Positions 16,150 through 25,400 of a DNA stretch of 64,000 bases are shown here, piece after piece (the first letter of the stretch is position 1; every line of letters starts with the position of its first letter). Position numbers and translations under genes: made by a program. Origin of the DNA: Paucibacter aquatile (GTDB taxonomy: Bacteria; Pseudomonadota; Gammaproteobacteria; Burkholderiales; Burkholderiaceae_C); NCBI RefSeq assembly GCF_002885975.1, contig NZ_POSP01000003.1:992001-1056000 (forward strand). Direction: 5' to 3'. The notes below the pieces were generated by a model that saw nothing but the letters and a program-made list of their open reading frames with translations, did no database searches and was not told the DNA's origin.

Positions 16150-16455
16150 TCAGCCCGGCCCGGCATGGAGCTGGTCCAGCCGGTGCATGGCCCAGGCATA
16201 CACGGCCACGATCAGGCAGAACACCAGCAGCGCCCCTTGGGCGGCCACCCAGAAGCTGAAGGGCCAGCCAAAGAAATCGAAGCTCAGTTCGCGGGCAAAG
16301 TAGCTCAACCCGAAAGCCACGCCCAGCCAGATCAGCAGCAAGACACCGGTGAGGCGGCGGGTGCGCTGCCAGTAGCGCAGTTGCTGCGCGCTGGGCGGCG
16401 CGGTCGGCAGCGATCCCGGCAGGGGCGCAGGGCGGTCGAAATCATGCAGATTCAT
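16150..16455 (-). CDS. DUF4212 small subunit of a sodium:solute symporter, without its large subunit
   Basis: A 101-residue membrane protein with two hydrophobic helices and the DUF4212 signature (LRYWQRTRRLTGVLLLIW, then SYFARELSFDFFGWPFSFWV and a final YAWAMHRLD). The family normally sits directly before a large ActP-like sodium:solute symporter gene with which it works. Here the following gene downstream is the convergent hydrolase, so no partner is adjacent. The start at MNLHDFDRPAPL is by family length; the ribosome site is weak. Confidence 0.8.
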   Translation of the reverse strand: MNLHDFDRPAPLPGSLPTAPPSAQQLRYWQRTRRLTGVLLLIWLGVAFGLSYFARELSFDFFGWPFSFWVAAQGALLVFCLIVAVYAWAMHRLDQLHAGPG

Positions 16456-16667
16456 GGCTGGGCAGTGTGCAGCATTTCCCCCGACGGGCGGCCTGGGGCA
16501 AGCGCTTTGCTGCCAGCGCGCGCCGGCATGTGAAAATAGCGGGTTCGGATGCGCGAGCAAGCCGGGCTTGGCCGCATCCTGCAAGCGGTGGGGCCCGACA
16601 GGCGCCCCGCACGGCGCGCCACAGACCGCCCGCATCCCACCGCAAGCACTCCTTGGGAACCAAGAAC

Positions 16668-17772
16668 ATGGACATCGAACGCATCAACACCATCGGTAGC
16701 ACCCTGGCCGACCTGACAGCGCGGACTGCCGCGCTAAGGGGGTATCTTTGACTACGATCGCAAAGCACTGCGACTGAACGAAGTCAATGCCGCGCTGGAG
16801 AACCCCAGCGTCTGGAACGAGCCCAAGCGCGCCCAGGAACTGGGCAAGGAAAAGCGCACGCTGGAAAACGTGGTCAACACCGTCGACCACCTCGAGAGCA
16901 ATCTGGCCGACAACGCCGAGCTCTACGAGATGAGCAAGGCCGAGGATGATTTCGCGGGCCTGGAAGCCATCGAGGCCGATGCGGCCAAGCTGACGGAGAT
17001 CGTCGAGCAGATGGAATTCCGCCGCATGTTCAACAACCCGGCCGATCCGCTGAACTGCTTTGTCGACATCCAGGCCGGCGCTGGCGGCACCGAAGCCTGC
17101 GACTGGGCCAGCATGCTGCTGCGCCAGTACCTGAAGTACGCCGAGCGCAAGGGCTTCAAGGCGACGCTGGAAGACCAGACCGACGGCGATGTGGCCGGCA
17201 TCAAGAGCGCCACCATCAAGGTGGAGGGCGAATACGCCTTCGGCCTGCTGCGCACCGAGACCGGTGTGCACCGCCTGGTGCGCAAGAGCCCCTTCGACAG
17301 CTCGGGTGGCCGCCACACCAGCTTTGCCTCGCTGTTCGTCTACCCGGAAGTCGATGACTCGATCGAGATCGACATCAACCCGGCCGATGTGCGCACCGAC
17401 ACCTTCCGCGCCTCCGGCGCCGGCGGCCAGCACATCAACAAGACCGACTCGGCCGTGCGCCTGACCCACATCCCCACCGGCATCGTGGTCCAGTGCCAGG
17501 ACGGCCGCAGCCAGCACAGCAACCGCGACGTGGCCTGGAAACGCCTGCGCTCGCGCCTGTACGACCATGAAATGCGCAAGCGCATGGAAGAACAGCAGAA
17601 GCTGGAAGACACCAAGACCGATGTGGGCTGGGGCCACCAGATTCGCAGTTATGTGCTGGACCAAAGCCGCATCAAGGACCTGCGCACCAACTACGAAACC
17701 TCGGCCACCCAGAAGGTGCTGGACGGCGACCTCGATCCCTTCATCACCGAGAGCCTGAAGCAAGGCGTCTGA
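16668..17772 (+). CDS. prfB: Peptide chain release factor 2, with programmed +1 frameshift
   Basis: Release factor 2 recognises UGA and UAA stops. The reading frame opens at ATG 16668 and reaches an in-frame UGA at 16749-16751 after 27 codons. The frameshift site is classic: AGGGGG acts as an internal Shine-Dalgarno 3 nt before CTT TGA C, and the ribosome slips +1 to continue from GAC at 16750. The product has about 367 residues. RKSPFDSSGGRHTSF carries the SPF stop-codon-reading tripeptide and GAGGQHINKTDSAVRLTH the GGQ catalytic loop. RF2 level is expected to regulate itself through the frameshift. Confidence 0.98.
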
Positions 17773-17825
17773 GACCCAGACGCCCGCCCGGCTCTTTCCC
17801 TGACCGTTCCCTGCCTTGCCTCTGA

Positions 17826-17846
17826 CCCCGCGCCACCCGCGCGGGG
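17826..17846 (+). terminator. Possible weak terminator after prfB
   Basis: A 7-bp GC stem (17826-17832 with 17840-17846) is followed by only a short CTTC, with no T run. Termination is doubtful. Confidence 0.3.
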
Positions 17847-17879
17847 CTTCAAACCTCTTGCCACCCAAGGATGCCCGCC

Positions 17880-20576
17880 ATGCGTGAAGGCACTGCCACC
17901 CTGATTCGCCGCGAAGACTACTGCGCGCCCGCGTTCTGGATCCGTACCGTCGACCTGACTTTCGATCTGGACCCGGCCAAGACCCTGGTCACCTCCAAGA
18001 TGCAGCTGGAGCGCAATGCCGCCGTCGCCCACGGCGCCCTGCGCCTGCACGGCGAAGAGCTCAATGTGCTGCGCGTGCTGATCAATGGCGAGAGCGTGTC
18101 CTTCCGCCAGGAAGGCCACGAGCTGATCATCGACAACGTGCCCGATGCCGATTTCGCGCTCGAGATCCGCAACACCTGCGCGCCCGACAAGAACACCGCA
18201 CTCAGCGGCCTCTACACCTCGGGTGGCAGCTTCTTCACGCAGTGCGAGGCCGAGGGCTTCCGCCGCATCACCTACTTCCTGGATCGCCCCGATGTGATGG
18301 CGATCTACACCGTGCTGCTGCGCGCCGACAAGGCCAAGTTCCCGGTGCTGCTGTCCAACGGAAATCTGCTGGACTCGGGCGACCTGGACAACGGTCGCCA
18401 CTTCGCCAAATGGCACGACCCCTTCCCCAAGCCCAGCTATCTCTTCGCCCTGGTGGCAGGCGATCTGGTGGCGCGCGAACAGCGCGTGCGCACCCGTGCA
18501 GGCAAGGACCATCTGCTGCAAGTCTTCGTGCGCCGCGGTGACCTGGAGAAGACCGAGCACGCGATGAACTCGCTGATCGCCTCCATCGTCTGGGACGAAG
18601 CGCGCTTCGGCCTGCCCCTGGATCTGGAGCGCTTCATGGTCGTCGGCGTGTCCGACTTCAATATGGGCGCGATGGAGAACAAGGGCCTGAACATCTTCAA
18701 CACCAGCGCCCTGCTGGCCTCGCCGGCCACCGCAACGGACGCTGACTTCGCCCGCATCGAGTCCATCGTCGCGCACGAGTACTTCCACAACTGGACCGGC
18801 AACCGCGTCACCTGCCGCGACTGGTTCCAGCTCTCGCTGAAAGAGGGCTTGACCGTCTTCCGCGACCAGGAGTTCAGCATGGACATGGCCGGCGGCGCCA
18901 GCGCCCGCGCGGTCTGCCGCATCCAGGACGTGCGCGCCCTGCGCGCGAGCCAGTTCCCCGAGGACTCGGGCGCCATGGCCCACCCGGTGCGCCCCGACAC
19001 CTTCGTCGAGATCAACAACTTCTACACCCCCACCGTCTACGAAAAGGGTTCGGAAGTGGTACGCATGTACCAGACCCTGGTCGGCCGCGCTGGTTTCGAG
19101 AAGGGCCTGAAGCTCTACTTCGAGCGCCATGACGGCCAGGCCGTGACCTGCGACGACTTCGCCGCCGCCATCGCCGCCGCCAACCCCGGCTCGGCCCTGA
19201 GCACACGCCTGGACAACTTCAAGCGCTGGTACTCGCAAGCCGGCACGCCGCGCGTGCAGGCCCGCGGCGTGTACGACGCGGCCGCCCAGACCTACACCCT
19301 GACGCTCAAGCAGCACAACCCCGCCACCCCGGGCCAGGAGCACAAGCTGCCCCAGGTGATCCCGGTGGCCCTAGGCTTGCTGAGTGCTGAGGGTCAGGCC
19401 TTGCCTCTGCAGTTGCAGGGCGAAGACCAGGCCGCCGGCCTGGAGCGCGTGATCGTGCTGGACGAAGCCGAACAAAGCTTTGTCTTCACCAACCTGGCCA
19501 GCCAGCCCGTGCCCTCGCTGCTGCGCGGTTTCTCGGCCCCGGTGGTGCTGGATGACGGCCTCAGCGATGCGGACCTGCTGGTGCTGCTGCAGCACGATGC
19601 CGATGCTTTCAACCGCTGGGAAGCCAGCCAGCGCCTGGCGCTGAACCGCATCCTGGCGGCCGTGCGCAGCGGCAGCGCCCTGCAGCTGGACAGCGCCTTC
19701 ATCGAAGCCATGCGCGCCGTGCTGCGCCATCCCGAGCTGGACGCCGCCTTCAAGGACCTGGCCCTGACCCTGCCCGGCGAAGGCTATATCGCCGAGCAGC
19801 TGGAGGTGGTGGACCCGCAAGCCATCCACGCCGCCGTGGAGGCCGCGCGCAGCCAGCTGGCACAAGCCCTGCGTGAGGACTGGATCGAAGCCTTCGAGGC
19901 CAACCAGATCCAGGGCGGCTACACGCCCGATCCGGTGTCCTCTGGCAAGCGCGCCCTGGCCAATCTGGCCCTGAGCATGCTGGTGCTGGACGCTGCCCGC
20001 AGCGGCGACACGGTCTGGCCCGGCCGCGCCTACCAGCGCTTCAAGGACGCCGGCAATATGACTGAGCGCCTCGGCGCCCTGAGCGCCCTGGTCAACGCCC
20101 ATGCCGAGCTAGCCGAGCCGGCCCTGGCCCGCTTCCATGAGCTGTTCAAGGACGACGCCCTGGTCATCGACAAGTGGTTCGCCCTGCAAGGCCGCACGCC
20201 GGAGCTGGATGGCAAGAGCTTCGCCCGCGTCAAGCAGCTGACCCAGCACCCGGATTTCACGCTCAAGAACCCGAACCGCGCGCGCAGCCTGATCTCCTCG
20301 CTGTGCATGTTCAACCCGGCCGCCTTCCACCGCGCTGATGCAGCGGGTTATGTGTTCTGGGCCGAGCAGGTGCTGGCCCTGGACGCCATCAACCCGCAGA
20401 TCGCCAGCCGCCTGGCGCGGGCCATGGACCGCTGGACCACCCTGGCCCAGCCCTACCGCAGCGCCGCCCTGGAAGCGATCCGCCGCGTGGCCGCCAAGCC
20501 CGACCTGTCCAGCGATGTGCGCGAGGTCATCGACCGCGCGCTGGAGTCCGACAAGTCGGCCGACGCCGCCGCCTGA
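17880..20576 (+). CDS. pepN: Aminopeptidase N (M1 zinc metallopeptidase)
   Basis: Removes N-terminal residues from peptides in the cytosol. The 898-residue length fits bacterial PepN. The exopeptidase motif G263-A-M-E-N267 and the zinc motif H299-EYF-H303 with the downstream Glu in LKEGLTVFRDQEF are intact; the C-terminal helical domain is complete. The start at MREGTATLIRRED is preferred because AAGG lies 9-10 nt upstream; the in-frame ATG at 17871 overlaps that site. A terminator follows 13 nt after the stop. Confidence 0.97.
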   Translation: MREGTATLIRREDYCAPAFWIRTVDLTFDLDPAKTLVTSKMQLERNAAVAHGALRLHGEELNVLRVLINGESVSFRQEGHELIIDNVPDADFALEIRNTCAPDKNTALSGLYTSGGSFFTQCEAEGFRRITYFLDRPDVMAIYTVLLRADKAKFPVLLSNGNLLDSGDLDNGRHFAKWHDPFPKPSYLFALVAGDLVAREQRVRTRAGKDHLLQVFVRRGDLEKTEHAMNSLIASIVWDEARFGLPLDLERFMVVGVSDFNMGAMENKGLNIFNTSALLASPATATDADFARIESIVAHEYFHNWTGNRVTCRDWFQLSLKEGLTVFRDQEFSMDMAGGASARAVCRIQDVRALRASQFPEDSGAMAHPVRPDTFVEINNFYTPTVYEKGSEVVRMYQTLVGRAGFEKGLKLYFERHDGQAVTCDDFAAAIAAANPGSALSTRLDNFKRWYSQAGTPRVQARGVYDAAAQTYTLTLKQHNPATPGQEHKLPQVIPVALGLLSAEGQALPLQLQGEDQAAGLERVIVLDEAEQSFVFTNLASQPVPSLLRGFSAPVVLDDGLSDADLLVLLQHDADAFNRWEASQRLALNRILAAVRSGSALQLDSAFIEAMRAVLRHPELDAAFKDLALTLPGEGYIAEQLEVVDPQAIHAAVEAARSQLAQALREDWIEAFEANQIQGGYTPDPVSSGKRALANLALSMLVLDAARSGDTVWPGRAYQRFKDAGNMTERLGALSALVNAHAELAEPALARFHELFKDDALVIDKWFALQGRTPELDGKSFARVKQLTQHPDFTLKNPNRARSLISSLCMFNPAAFHRADAAGYVFWAEQVLALDAINPQIASRLARAMDRWTTLAQPYRSAALEAIRRVAAKPDLSSDVREVIDRALESDKSADAAA

Positions 20577-20589
20577 ACGGGCAGATGAC

Positions 20590-20615
20590 AAGGGGCCGCG
20601 AGGCCCCTTTTCTTC
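20590..20615 (+). terminator. Rho-independent terminator after pepN
   Basis: An 8-bp stem (20590-20597 with 20602-20609) with a GCGA tetraloop is followed by TTTTCTTC. Confidence 0.85.
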
Positions 20616-20666
20616 GTCTGCCGCGTTCTGACCCGTTTTTTTACTTCCCCGAGAAAGACCGTCACC

Positions 20667-21680
20667 ATGACACGTCGCATCAGCCTGACTCAATACCTGA
20701 TCGAACAACAGCGCCAGCACGGCCACATCCCGCAGGAGCTGCGCCTCCTGATCGAGGTGGTTGCGCGCGCCTGCAAGCGCATCGCCATCAGCGTCACCAA
20801 GGGTGCGCTCGGCGAGGTGCTGGGCACGGCCGGCAGCGAGAACGTGCAGGGCGAGATCCAGAAGAAGCTCGACATCATCGCCAATGAGGTGCTGATCGAG
20901 GCCAATGAATGGGGCGGCCATCTGGCGGCCATGGCCTCCGAGGAAATGGAAGGCATCTACCTGGTGCCCAACCGCTTCCCCAAGGGCGAATACCTGCTGA
21001 TGTTCGACCCGCTGGATGGCTCATCCAACATCGACGTCAACGTCTCCATCGGCACCATCTTCTCGGTGCTCAAAAAGGCCGAGGGCAGCAAGGGCGTGTC
21101 GGAAGACGACTTCCTGCAGCCGGGCAAGCAGCAAGTGGCCGCCGGCTACTGCGTCTACGGCCCGCAAACCACCTTGGTGCTGACCTTCGGCGCCGGCGTG
21201 GCCATGTTCACCCTGGACCGCGAGCAAGGCAGCTTTGTGCTGACGCAAGAAGGCGTGAAGATCCCCGAGGACACCAAGGAGTTCGCCATCAATATGTCGA
21301 ACATGCGCCACTGGGATGCGCCGGTGAAGCGCTACATCGACGAATGCCTGGCGGGCGAAGAAGGCCCGCGCGGCAAGAACTTCAATATGCGCTGGATCGC
21401 CTCCATGGTGGCCGATGTGCACCGCATCCTGACCCGCGGTGGCGTCTTCATGTACCCCTGGGACCGGCGTGAGCCCAACAAGGCCGGCAAGCTGCGCCTG
21501 ATGTACGAGGCCAACCCCATGGCCTTCCTGGTCGAGCAGGCCGGCGGCGCCGCCACCAACGCCCGCCAGCGCATCATGGACCTGACCCCCACGCAATTGC
21601 ACGAACGCGTGGCCGTGGTGCTGGGCTCCAAGAACGAGGTGGAGCGCGTCACCGCCTACCATCTTGATTCGGCCCAATAA
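20667..21680 (+). CDS. fbp: Fructose-1,6-bisphosphatase class 1
   Basis: Hydrolyses fructose 1,6-bisphosphate to fructose 6-phosphate in gluconeogenesis and the Calvin cycle. The 337-residue protein has the expected metal-binding block YLLMFDPLDGSSNIDVNVSIG near residue 110-130, SEEME upstream of it and GRMRMY-equivalent TRGGVFMYPWD near 255. Start ATG 20667 gives MTRRISLTQYL, typical of the family. The tRNA-Thr promoter overlaps its 3' end. Confidence 0.97.
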   Translation: MTRRISLTQYLIEQQRQHGHIPQELRLLIEVVARACKRIAISVTKGALGEVLGTAGSENVQGEIQKKLDIIANEVLIEANEWGGHLAAMASEEMEGIYLVPNRFPKGEYLLMFDPLDGSSNIDVNVSIGTIFSVLKKAEGSKGVSEDDFLQPGKQQVAAGYCVYGPQTTLVLTFGAGVAMFTLDREQGSFVLTQEGVKIPEDTKEFAINMSNMRHWDAPVKRYIDECLAGEEGPRGKNFNMRWIASMVADVHRILTRGGVFMYPWDRREPNKAGKLRLMYEANPMAFLVEQAGGAATNARQRIMDLTPTQLHERVAVVLGSKNEVERVTAYHLDSAQ

Positions 21681-21693
21681 TTCCTGCTAGAAT
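21664..21693 (+). promoter_or_regulatory. Promoter of tRNA-Thr
   Basis: TTGATT (21664-21669) and TAGAAT (21688-21693) with 18-nt spacing; the -35 box lies inside the last codons of fbp. The predicted start is about 6 nt before the mature tRNA. Confidence 0.65.
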
Positions 21694-21705
21694 TTAAGGC
21701 TTGAT

Positions 21706-21781
21706 GCCGGTGTAGCTCAGTCGGTAGAGCAGCTCATTCGTAATGAGAAGGTCGGGTGTTCGATTCATCTCTCCGGCACCA
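21706..21781 (+). tRNA. tRNA-Thr, anticodon CGU
   Basis: A 76-nt cloverleaf with encoded CCA end. Acceptor arm GCCGGTG begins at 21706; the D arm is GCTCAGTCGGTAGAGC; the anticodon loop is TTCGTAA, giving anticodon CGT (reads ACG); the T loop is TTCGATT. The tRNA uses identity-like elements of proteobacterial tRNA-Thr(CGU). It has its own promoter and terminator. Confidence 0.96.
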
Positions 21782-21795
21782 TCAAAAAAATCTGC

Positions 21796-21830
21796 AAAGC
21801 CCAGTTCGCAAGAGCTGGGCTTTGTTGTTT
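21796..21830 (+). terminator. Terminator after tRNA-Thr
   Basis: A perfect 9-bp stem, AAAGCCCAG (21796-21804) with CTGGGCTTT (21815-21823), is followed by GTTGTTT. Confidence 0.85.
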
Positions 21831-21989
21831 CTGGGCTGGAACGGGATTGCACGCACAGCCGGCCAGGACACGCAGGCGGCTGCGCCGACGTGGCAAGCCA
21901 GTCCGGCCCTGTCAGCGCGTCACACAAAGCTGCCACGATGCAATGGCGGTCGGGCGACACTCCCGGCTTCACCGAATTCGCGCCGCATC

Positions 21990-22451
21990 GTGACACGACC
22001 TGATCCTCTGGCCACCGCCTCAGCTTCTCACGCATCGCCCCTCGGCGAGCCGGATTTTTGGCAACAGCCCTGGCTCCATCGCGCCTTGCTGGGACTGTTC
22101 CTGCTGATGCTCGCGGTGATTTCCTTTCTGGCGCTGAGCCCGGCTCCGCCCAAGCAAGCGACCCTGGGCTGGGACAAGCTCAACCATGCCAGCGCGTTTG
22201 CGGGCCTGTGCACGGTCGGCCTGCTGGCCTGGCCGCGGCGCCGGGTGGCGCTGTGGATCGGCTTGCTGGCCTACGGCGGCGCGATCGAGATCCTGCAAAG
22301 CCAGGTGCCCGGGCGCAGCGGCGAGTGGGCCGACCTGCTGGCCGACAGCGCAGGCCTGGCCCTGGGCCTGCTGCTGGCCTTTGCGCTGCAGCGCGCGGCC
22401 CGCGTACTCTGGCGCCCACAGCGCGCGCCCGCTACGCGGGAAATGGGTTAG
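21990..22451 (+). CDS. VanZ-like membrane protein
   Basis: A 153-residue VanZ-like protein with hydrophobic segments at about residues 32-50, 68-85, 95-110 and 125-145. The block DKLNHASAFAGL followed by EILQSQVPGRSGEWADLLADSAG is the VanZ-like core. Its role outside teicoplanin resistance is unknown. No ATG is available at a suitable place; GTG 21990 is chosen as start, which is tentative. It lies 48 nt before the hybrid kinase gene and may be co-transcribed with it. Confidence 0.75.
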   Translation: MTRPDPLATASASHASPLGEPDFWQQPWLHRALLGLFLLMLAVISFLALSPAPPKQATLGWDKLNHASAFAGLCTVGLLAWPRRRVALWIGLLAYGGAIEILQSQVPGRSGEWADLLADSAGLALGLLLAFALQRAARVLWRPQRAPATREMG

Positions 22452-22499
22452 TCTCGCTCCAAAGCGGTCGCCTCCCCGGGCCGACCGCAGGGAGCGCAC

Positions 22500-25400
22500 A
22501 TGAAGCAAGGCAGCAAGTCCGGAGCTTGGGCTCTGGCGGTGCTGCTGGGAGGCTGCGTGCTGGCCTTTGCCACCACCCTGGCCTTGCAGCGGCAGCAAGA
22601 GGCTCAAACCGAAAGGCGTTTCGCCGATTTGGCCCAGCAAACCCTGGGGCAGGTGCAAGCCCGCATGCGCAGCTACGAATACGGCCTGCGCGGCGCCCGC
22701 GGTGCAGCCCTGGCGGCGGGGCTGGATCAGCTCAGCCGCGAAGGCTTTCGGGAGTACATGCGCTCGCGCGACCTGGAACGCGAGTTCCCCGGCGCACGCG
22801 GCTTCGGCCTGATCCGCCGCATCCAGCCACAGCAGGAAGCGGCATTTCTGCGCAGACTGAAGCAGGAAATCCGACCCGACTTCCACATCCAATCGCTGAG
22901 CCCTCACCGCGATGAGCGCTGGGTGATCCAGTTCATCGAACCGGAGGCACCCAACGCCGCAGCCCTGGGCCTGGACATCGCCTCCGAGTCCTCGCGACGC
23001 GAAGCCATGCTGGCCGCGCTCAACAGTGGTCAGCCGACCCTGACTCGCCCCATCACCTTGCTGCAAGCCAGCGGCAAACCAGGCCAGGGCCTGCTCTTCA
23101 TGCTGCCCATCTATCGCAGCGGCAGCACACCCGCAAGCCTGGCCCTGCGTCAGGCCGAGGTGCAGGGCCTGGCCTACGCGCCCTTGCTGGTGGAAGAAAT
23201 GCTGAACGGCCTGGACCTGCGTCAGGACAGCGCCGCCCTGCGATTGCTGGATGCCGACAACCAGGCCGAACCCCTGCCCTTCTTCGATTCCAGGCCCGGT
23301 GCCCCAGCGCTGGCCGGGCTCAGCTTGCGCCTGCCCTTGCAGCTCTATGGCCGCCAATGGCTGGTCGAAGTGCGTGCCCAGCCCGGTTTTCTGGCGCTTC
23401 AGCCGCAGCTCAATCCCACCTGGGTGGGCATCAGCATGGCCGGGGTCTCGGCCCTGCTGGCCTTGTTGCTGCATTCGCTGGCCAGCAACCGCCAGCGCCG
23501 CCGCCAGGCCGCGGCCGATGCCGCGCATATGGCCACCATCGTGGCGGGTTCCAGCGATGCCATCGTCAGCAAGGACCTGCAAGGACGCGTGACCAGCTGG
23601 AATCCGGCGGCCGAGGCCATCTTCGGCTACCGCGCCGAACAAGCCATGGGCCGCCCCTTGGGTGAACTGATTATTCCGCCAGAGTTGCAGGATGAAGAAC
23701 ACAACATCCTGAGCCGCATCGCCAGAGGGGAGCGGGTGCCCCACTTCATCACCGTGCGCCAACGAGCCGACGGCAGCCGGGTTGATGTTTCGGTCACGGT
23801 GTCACCCATCCACGATGCTCAAGGCCAGGTGATCGGTGCGGCCAAGATCGCGCGCGACATCACCGAACAAAAGCAGGCCGAGGCCCGCATCCTGCAGCTC
23901 AACGCCAGCCTGGAGGGCCAGGTGCAAGAGCGCACCCAGGAACTGGAAACCGCACGCCGCCGCCTGCGCAATGTGCTGGACGGCGTGCCCTCCATGATTG
24001 GCTACTGGGACAAGCAGCTGATCAACCAGGTGGCCAACCACGCCTATTCCGACTGGTTCGGCATCGACCCACTGCAGCTGCCTGGCCGCAGCCTGCAGGC
24101 CCTGCTCGGGCCCGAGCTCTTCGAAGCCAACCGCCGCCATATCGAAGCGGCGCTGCAAGGACAAGCACAGACCTTCGAGCGCACCATCAGGAGCCTCGAC
24201 GGTCGCTCGCGCCACTCGCTGACCCAGTACCTACCCGACTGGGTCGACGGTGAGGTGCAGGGCTTCTACGTCGTCGTCAACGACATTACCGAGCTGACCC
24301 AGCAGCGCCAGCAGTTGCAGCAGAACGAGCGCTTTTTGCATTCGCTGCTCGACATCGTTCCAGGGATGATGCTGTACTGCACGCCTGATCGACTCTGCGC
24401 CTTTGCCAACGCCGCCTTCAAGAACTGGTTGGGCCTGGGCGAAGCGGAGCTCAAGGGTCGGCCCATGGCCGAGCTGCTGGGGCCCGAACGCTCGGCCTGG
24501 TTCCAGCCCTTTGTCGATGGCGCCCTGCGCGGCGAAAGCCAGCAGACAGAGCGTCGTATCGAACATGCCGACGGCCGGCACAGCGAGGCCTGGATCCATT
24601 TCATCCCCGACCTGGAGCTCGCAGCCAAGCCGGAGACCGACGCCGAGGGCGTCAGCCCGCCCGCCAAGGTGCGTGGCTTCTTTGTGCTCATCACCGATGT
24701 CAGCGCCCTCAAGCAGGCCCAGCTGCGCCTGCAGGAACTCAACCTGGTATTGCTGGAACGCAGCGAGCAGGCGCAATCGGCCAACCAGGCCAAGAGCGAA
24801 TTCCTGGCAAATATGAGCCATGAGATCCGCACGCCCATGAACGCCATCCTGGGCATGTGCTACCTGCTGCAACGCCAGCCCCTGGAAGCCGGCACGCTTC
24901 AGATGGTGCGCAAGATCGAGCAGTCGGGCAGCAGCCTGCTGACCATCATCAACGACATCCTGGACTTCTCCAAGATCGAGGCACACCGCCTGGACATCGA
25001 GAACATGCCCTTCCGGCTCGAGGATGTGCTGGACCAGCTGGCCTCGCTGATGGCCACGGCCGTGGGCAACAAGCCGGTCGAGGTGCTGGTCGGTGCGGCG
25101 CCGGCCGGCGCACTCTTCCTCAAGGGCGACCCGCTGCGCCTGGGCCAGGTGCTGACCAATCTGGCGAGCAACGCCATCAAGTTCACGCCCAAGGGCGAGG
25201 TGGTGGTGGCGGCGCGCAAGCTCGACCTGCCCGACCCGCGCGGCCCGGACTTCATCACCCTGGAATTCAGCGTGCAGGACAGCGGCATCGGCATCCCCGA
25301 AGACAAGCTGGCCGACATCTTCCATGCCTTCAGCCAGGCCGACAGCTCGACCACCCGCCGCTTCGGCGGCACCGGCCTGGGCCTGACCATCAGCCGCCAG

